A DNA stretch of 64,000 nt from Capitella teleta (Eukaryota; Annelida; Polychaeta; Capitellidae), in contig KB294182.1 of the NCBI GenBank assembly GCA_000328365.1, forward strand, positions 243,335 to 307,334, written 5' to 3'. The position numbers were made by a program, and so were the translations under genes. Positions within the stretch are counted from its first letter, which is position 1. Each line of letters begins with the position of its first letter. Below, in pieces: positions 57,401 through 64,000 of this stretch. The notes beneath the pieces were generated by a model. It was not told where the DNA came from, did no database searches, and worked only from the letters and a program-made list of their open reading frames with translations.

Positions 57401-58797
57401 TCCGCCAGCGACAGGAAGGCATAGATCTTCGTTATGCGCGTATAACCGACGTACGGTTGGATCACAGCGAATGAAGAGAACCGCCAATCATAGCATTAGA
57501 TGAAGACGTTTTGGAAACCCGAACGAGGTCCATAAAGAAATCGGGCCCGAAGTACACGCCGGCTGTGATTAAACAAGGCTTGAAACACGTGGGGCTAGTC
57601 ATAGGTGGGCTTGCTCTTCTTGCAGTATATTCTCCGCATAGTGTTCGGATTATCTCCAAGGCATTTCATGCCATACAAAAAAAAAAAAAATCAGGTTTAT
57701 ACACTGGCAGCGATAGTAAAGCTGCCGGTTCAAAGCGCCGGCAATAGGGCCGGTTTTCGTAGCTTTATTAAACCGACCACCAATGACGCAGAACTATAAC
57801 GGTAATTATGATCGAAGACCTTCATAAAGCGGCCATGGATTCTCGAGAAAACCCTTTTGACGTGTAGATCTAGTTCCGGAGGCCTCCGATAAGACGGGCT
57901 CCCTAAGGCAGCTCGCTTCCTCGCGGCTGGCAGCCCACTGCGAGGCCAAGGATCCCCTAACGAGCGATACACCAGATTGGGATACGCGCTCTGAAAGTAA
58001 TCGAAGGTACAATGCAACACAAAGTGGGCAGCGCTAAGAGCCCATTTAGAGCAACAGTGGCCCTAGGGACGTATCATATCCACCTGCAGTAGCCATTTGG
58101 CTACGCTAAATGCCAAGGCAAAGATGTTCACTTGACACGCTAGTCGTGCTGCCATTCGCATTGCACTGACCGCCAAAGGACAAACACAAGGGCCGGCAAA
58201 GAGCAGAAAAACATACTCCGAAAAGACAATTACGTCTTCAGGCAATTCTCTGTTTTGCCATGCCCCTTCCGTAGTGGTCAGCACGACCCGGAGTTGTCAC
58301 CTCATAGAAATGAACGATGCGATCCGTGCCATTTTAAGCATAGGATTAGAGAATGCTTATCGGAGCAGCACGTAGACGGGGTTTGGGTGCAAATTTTACG
58401 CGACGTCACCGATTCCGAGCACAGTGCGCTTCATCATCATCTTATGCCGCAATTTGCCAACATATTTACGAGTGCGTTTGACCCAGCACATCTCCGAGGC
58501 AAGGGGTTGCCATGACAAATCACCCAGGCAACCGATCTCGGGCACGGCAACAAATTCCCAAGCCTTCAAAGAAGCGCAATGATCTCCGGATTGCTGCCAC
58601 GTCGAGCCCTGACGGCCGGGGCCGTTAATAGGACGTGTTTTACGAGGGACAGACGCAGAAGAGAATTATTTACTGGGTTTATGCTCTGTGATTAGCCAAA
58701 CATGGTATTTCTGTGTGGTATATTGTCGCATGTTGTCTCTCAACACAACACCCTTGAAACAGAAAAGTCTTAGCGCTTATACGTAGGATCTTTGTTA
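51421..58797. other. Gene desert, part 6
   Basis: No gene recognised. A (GGA)n tract of about 40 bp is at 55681-55721 and an A-run at about 57679-57691. A TGACGTCA site is at 51480-51487. The frames at 53590, 57186 and 57511 lack domain features. Confidence 0.45.
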
Positions 58798-59831
58798 TAC
58801 GGAGTGGAACAAAACTATAGTCTATCTACTCCATGTTAAATATTTCAATGCTTTTCAATGGCAGTGCACTTTATCGGGAAAATGTCACAAAACAGGTCAC
58901 AGTGTAAAAATCACGCAAATATCTGAGAAATAAATACCTGGTATGGATAATTTAATAGTTCATGCTGCAATTCCTATCATTTTTTAACCAAATTTTTTCG
59001 ACATTGATGCCGATTCATCTCAATCAAAGGAGCGCACCAAGAATTCGGAGATATTATGATCAGCCCCGAACCATGGATGAGCATCATTTGGATGCCCAAA
59101 TAAGGCATCGCTCTCTGCTTTGAGTACACACTGCTGCACTTAGTGACCTGTCGCATACCATTATATGTACACGCATGCGTGGGATGATCCTTGTGTACGC
59201 CTTACAAGACATACGTAAAGTATCTACTCCAGAAGTAACGGCAATGAAAAAGATACAAGAACAAATGCAAAATAAAATACTCACTAAAATCAAAGCAAAA
59301 TAAAATCAAAATTTTTCGGACGCAGCAAGCGGCGAGCGGCAGAAAACGCGCGCGAAACATTTTCTGGCGCCGGTCGTCTAAATCGTACGCATTATTAATT
59401 ATCTTCATGCATCAAATAACGGTACTCACTTTCTGAAATTACTATAATAGGATGAACAAACTAAATATTCTATTGTTTGTGAGTGCTGTTGTTGAGATTG
59501 TAGCACTAATATATATCTACTAAAATCAAAACAAAACAGATAATTTGTACTGCAGCGCCACGCAACAGATGGCATTCCACAATGCTAGTTCAGGGGCCCA
59601 TGCGATTACGCTCACAGAAACGCTCTTCGCGATCATTTACCACTCTCATTTAAATGTTCCTCCCTCATTCAAAATTAACGATTTATTCAATTTCTTTGGA
59701 TAAATGGGTGCAGTATAACTTAGTTAATCTATATCAGGTATTTATTTCTGGGAATAATTGATAAATTATAGTCAATTTTAAAATTTAATTTTTAACATGG
59801 AGTAGATAGACTACTTTTGGCCCGCTCTGTA
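58798..59831 (-). mobile_element. TA-flanked TIR element, 1,034-bp copy with extra central DNA
   Basis: Left end TACGGAGTGGAAC... with CTATCTACTCCATG; right end ...AGTAGATAGACTACTTTTGG then CCCGCTCTGTA. Flanking blocks align with the copy at 37904-38469, but about 430 bp (59033-59460) has no counterpart there. Part of that (CATGG.TCGGGGC words) resembles the copy at 15405. Non-coding. Confidence 0.8.
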
Positions 59832-62800
59832 TAATTCAGTAACCCAAGATAAATGTAAACCGGGTTTATTTGATGTGTTGGCACAATGCGAGATTATTCT
59901 GACAGTGAGATAGTTAGGGAGCCAGCCGAATTGCAACGAAGCCCCTGCTTTATGTAACATCAGATGAGCTACGATCCCTCCGCACTCGCCTCATAACAAC
60001 CCGATTTCAGCTCGTGTTGACACCTTTACGTACGTCGTTCATAACAGTAGGTAAGTTTGTTGTCGTTATGCGGTCGGATCAGCGTAACGCCGTTGCAATT
60101 ACAAGCATACTTAAGCAGCAGTTTTGATGGGCAGCAGGCGCCGTGTAACCAGAGAGCAACCTGGTCGGCTGCTTAGAACGTCATTGGCACCCCACAAAAC
60201 CCACTTCTGCGTGAAATGACTGCGACCCAATCGCTTTATAGACAATTCCGCGGAAAATGATGCGACTGTGTTTTGCCCTCTGCGTCAGAATTCAGGGAAT
60301 CCGCCGAGAATCGTCAACGTTATATTCATGAAAACAGGGTTAATTGGTGCGGGAGAAAAAGAATGACGTATAGTCATTAATCTCATTATGATGCATGGGG
60401 ACGAATGAGGCAATAGATAAACACGAAAGCATGCATAATAAACACAAGTGCTGCAAACTGAGTGCAAATTTTATGATTGGATGAAAACCGTGCGAAAATA
60501 ACGATCAGTGGTCATTACACAAATAAGGGTGCCATTGGAGATGGTTTCACAGCCAGTGACATACACTCGCCAAGAGAGTGTAATTCTCGACTTGCAGCAG
60601 TGGTTATCACCATAAAATACTGTGACGCCCGGGTCAGTAAGCAAGTCAGTCATAAAATACGAGGACTTCAGTACTTTCTGCACAGGAAGAAATCAAGTGC
60701 GAGATAGAATCTTCGCTGGACCCGTGGAATAAGTGGCGCGCTGGTTTATCAGCCGGATGCGGAGGGCTCATCCCGGAAATCCGATGAGTAACTCCGATAT
60801 GAATGCACTTGGACATCAGGTGGTATGCTATAATGAGCGCTTAGTAGGAATCAGGTCAGGTTAAGGAGTTCGGGAGACTCGTGACCTACATGGAGCAGGT
60901 GTTCCGGAAGTGCAATGCAAGCGGCAGTCGCTTCCTGCTCAAACGGAGTTTTTGTCAAAGCAGAGAAGCGCAGATTTTCGTCGACCATTCAGCATTAAAG
61001 GAGGAAAAGTTTTCGTCATCCAATCTTGAGACGCTCGTCGGCCTTTTTATCTTCAAGATGCACAGCACATTGCATGGGAGTCGAATTCCACTATAGCCAA
61101 TTGCATGAACTTTCTATATCAATTGGATTTTTGTTTCTTTTTTTTTGTTTCTTTTCTTTTTTTGGCCCAGAATGTGACGCTCATAGGGACCCCAGGGCGC
61201 TTGCATCCTTCTCATAAGACAATCATAACCCACTTAGCGCCAAGACAAAGATTGTCGATGCCGACTTCACAAGCCCTCGGTATCGAACCGAAGAGTTATG
61301 AGGGATGTTTGTATTACGGCAAAGCAAAGCCTCCATCGACGACAAGGCAGGGTGATTAGCACAGCGGGGCACGAACCAAAAAGCGCACCGACTAAACGCG
61401 CAGTAGACGAGCACTCACAGAAGTTCAAGGTCACGAATAACAGTGACCTTCAAGGGTCATACGTTGTGAATGATGAGCGCTCTTTGGCGGATGACAGGAT
61501 TTATTAGGGCAGATATTCAGCGGGACCAAGACCTTGAGCGACATCACTGTCAGGCGAGCCAGCCAGTGAAGATCGCGCTTAAGCAACCCCGCTGGCCACG
61601 ACGGACCAAAAGCGAGGGGGTGGGCAAGCTGGCCATCGGGCTGAGCGCGACGCTTGGCAAACCCTCGTGCCGCGAAGGCCTCTTAAAGAGATTGCACAAC
61701 CACAGAGTAAACACCCGCCGCAATTGTGTATTCGGCCACCAAGCAGAGACAATTGGAAGCTTAGCATTGTTATTCTTAGCTATTTATAGCAGCACGGGTT
61801 TGCAATATAAAAGCCGCAGACCAAACAGGGTGGTGCCCCATATTCCTTGGTTTTCACACGCGCCGATGTACGAATCATTAGCCACGAGGTCGCATTACTC
61901 GAGAGGTCGTTCCATGCACACTACTGAGTGCAGGCACCCGGTGAGGACACAACATGGCATGCCACCATCATTCGCCAGTTCTGATCATAACAGCCGCGGC
62001 CAGGTACACGCCACATAACACGGCATCTGCAGCCGTACCGTCTGTATTTTGAAGTGGCAAATCAGAAATAGCCAACAGGTCAGTGAGGGCAGCGAAAGCG
62101 GAATCTGAGGCATAAAAACCAACTGTTTTCAATCCCTGACCCTGGGAATCAATAACCTGTATGTTTGTACGTCGGGGTATAATCATCCGTTGTTGATGTT
62201 GTTGTGTTTTGCCAAAATTACATTTCCTCCAACATTGAAGAAATGTTTTTATTTTTTATTTTTTTTTAACCTACGAGTGAATATAAAATTATATGATACA
62301 CAAAAAATGGCCGCATTTTATGGTTGTGTAAGTTTCCCCACTTCTGAGAAGCAATCGAGCAAGTTGAGTCGATTGAATGCACCGTGGTGAAGAACTGTAT
62401 TGAATGACACCTGGAAAAGAAGAAATCTAAGAAAGTAGCGAGCGCAACAGTGCGTCAGCCTGTGGAATTAGTGAATAATTTACTGAGAGACTTTCGCTTA
62501 AAACGGGCAACGTCTTTGAACCATTCGTCGCAATGTTTAATAATGCATTGTGTTAAATCTCAGCTGTTTGTAAATCATTCTGTGCGAAGGGAAATTGCGA
62601 CGACAGGGGTGACCAAGCCGCGCAACGCCCGTGATGGCGTGAAACATGCATGAGTTTCCCTGAATCACACGTCACGAGCAGTACCGCCTGACCTCAAAGC
62701 ACCCACGGCGACATGAAACTGCTCAGCTATGAATTATACTTATTAAAAAAAAAAGCTGAGGTGATCAGTCTGAAGGACTGTCGGAAGACATCCTGCTGAT

Positions 62801-64000
62801 TTGCATGTAGCTACAAACGACGTGGAACAGGAAGTGGCTGTCGCGACCTTGACCCAGCTCTAATGACGGTCATGCAGCGAGGAGCAGCGGCGAACGATGT
62901 CCAGTGACTGTCGTGGGATTTCTCATATTGATGCCGGTTATCAGGAGCCAATTGCGACGCTATCCGTCTACGTTATTCGAGGATCTTGAGGCGGTTCTTC
63001 ATTGGATCATTTGGCCGTGAGGCAGATCCATCATGGGCGTCCGGCCGATCACCTTGGAGCTCGCGGTGCCAGACCCAGATGACGCTGCGTGTAAACCCAA
63101 ACATCAACTGGTGGCGAGGTGTTGCATCATAGAGCGAGCAATGTGCAGCCATCAATCATTGCTGCTGGCACCTACATGTGTGTGCTTCCTGTCCAACATG
63201 GCTCCCCTCTATCAATCACAACACCGGGTGACCAGAGCTGGAAAGGGGAAAAGAAAAACACACCCAAATTTGCATTCATCACACCGGTGTTGGTGTCCAT
63301 ATAATTCATCATAATGAAGAATTGAAATAATCAAAGAGCGATGGTCAGCAATTATGGGCTTATTTTTATCCGTCCCGAGTATAGGGCATATATGCGTGGG
63401 TGATAGTGGCGTCCTGGTGATGAGGTCGGAGCAGATGGATGTGGGACGCTGGCGCCGATGCCTACCCATCCTCACTGAAGCTGATCCGAACACATCGATT
63501 TCACATTTGGAGGGGGCTATTATTGGCCCATGGGTTGACTTGTTTACTGCTCAGGGGCTTGCTCTTTAATTGCAGCAGCAAAAATATGTGCCACGCTTTA
63601 TGGTTACGGGCTGATCTCTGGCCCATCGACACGGAGTCAATTACGCTCAGGGGTCGCGTATAGTATTAGGAGGGCCATGCAGCGGCACAGACAGACACCA
63701 CCGGCGGGATTTCTCCCGGGAAGAAGCTTCTTTTATCCGCGGAATCCCCGAAGCCGTATGTCAGCCTCCGCCACCGACACACAGCAGCCACCTTCCCAGT
63801 CGATATCTTGCACACACACACACACACATGGGCCGGTTGTCGGTGATTTCCAATCATATGTTTGGGTGTGGCTTACACATATAGCGGTGCCTAACAAAAG
63901 AACTGGACGTGCAATTGTCAATAAAGAAGCGTCGATGGCCCTCGCGGACGCGCTTTAGGAGCACGAAATCTGCCCCGCGTGCCGCATAAGTCAGTGTACT
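59832..64000. other. Gene desert, part 7
   Basis: No gene recognised. The 182-codon frame at 61470-62018 is the longest in the right half but has no signature, start context or homologous pattern I know. A (CA)n run is at 63811-63828. Confidence 0.45.
61424..61459. promoter_or_regulatory. Inverted pair of NR5A/ERR-type half-sites plus a third
   Basis: TTCAAGGTCA (61424-61433), a 10-nt spacer, then its exact reverse complement TGACCTTCAA (61444-61453), followed by AAGGGTCA (61452-61459). The extended half-site TCAAGGTCA is the consensus for FTZ-F1/NR5A and ERR receptors. Confidence 0.45.

Noticed and set aside
61470-62018. 182-codon ORF, the longest in the right half
   Set aside because: No domain, no periodic hydrophobic pattern and no splice or promoter context; GC-richer DNA yields such frames by chance.

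Overview
Eukaryotic nuclear DNA from an invertebrate animal. The left 30 kb holds genes whose short, phase-consistent introns (mostly 45-120 bp) I could splice by eye, separated by AT-rich spacers with microsatellites, LINE remnants and small DNA transposons. Compact introns, animal gene families and the kinds of repeats suggest a non-bilaterian or other marine invertebrate. A sponge is my best guess, but it is an inference only.

Layout: 1-389 (-) the 5' end of a PhnD-like phosphate/phosphonate-binding protein gene; 494-4191 spacer with a long hairpin, a GGCTTG-ended MITE, a Tc1 remnant and a 155-bp TA repeat; 4192-5335 (+) MUL1 mitochondrial E3 ligase; 6635-8097 (-) MTFP1/MTP18 mitochondrial fission protein, its first exon flanked by a ~230-bp inverted repeat pair; 8.7-10.4 kb mariner and LINE remnants; 11276-13619 (-) PLPBP, eight exons, with a 310-bp MITE in intron 1; 14.9-17.5 kb dispersed repeats and TA-flanked TIR elements; 18460-21580 (-) the 3' two-thirds of INPP5F/SAC2; 22.1-24.0 kb (-) a decayed LINE; 25289-30385 (+) a secreted, probably GPI-anchored, tandem two-domain alpha-carbonic anhydrase.

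The most striking locus is an intronless gene at 26425-27066 (+), nested in intron 1 of the carbonic anhydrase gene. It encodes a DsbA/FrnE-type thioredoxin-fold protein whose first active-site cysteine codon is TGA (U-P-W-C instead of C-P-W-C). A well-formed SECIS-like hairpin lies in its 3' UTR at 27206-27281, with a poly(A) signal 35 nt later. It therefore reads as a selenoprotein, and ordinary ORF calling starts it after the TGA.

From about 30.4 kb to the right end (33 kb) I find no recognisable gene. The sequence becomes visibly less AT-rich and richer in CpG, with high complexity, TATA-like promoter candidates, paired cAMP-response elements and nuclear-receptor half-site clusters. Copies of the same TIR element occur in both halves, so the join is not simply foreign DNA. 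I read this half as a regulatory desert or a very large intron. Two mitochondrial genes (MUL1, MTFP1) lie close together; I see no operon-like organisation.
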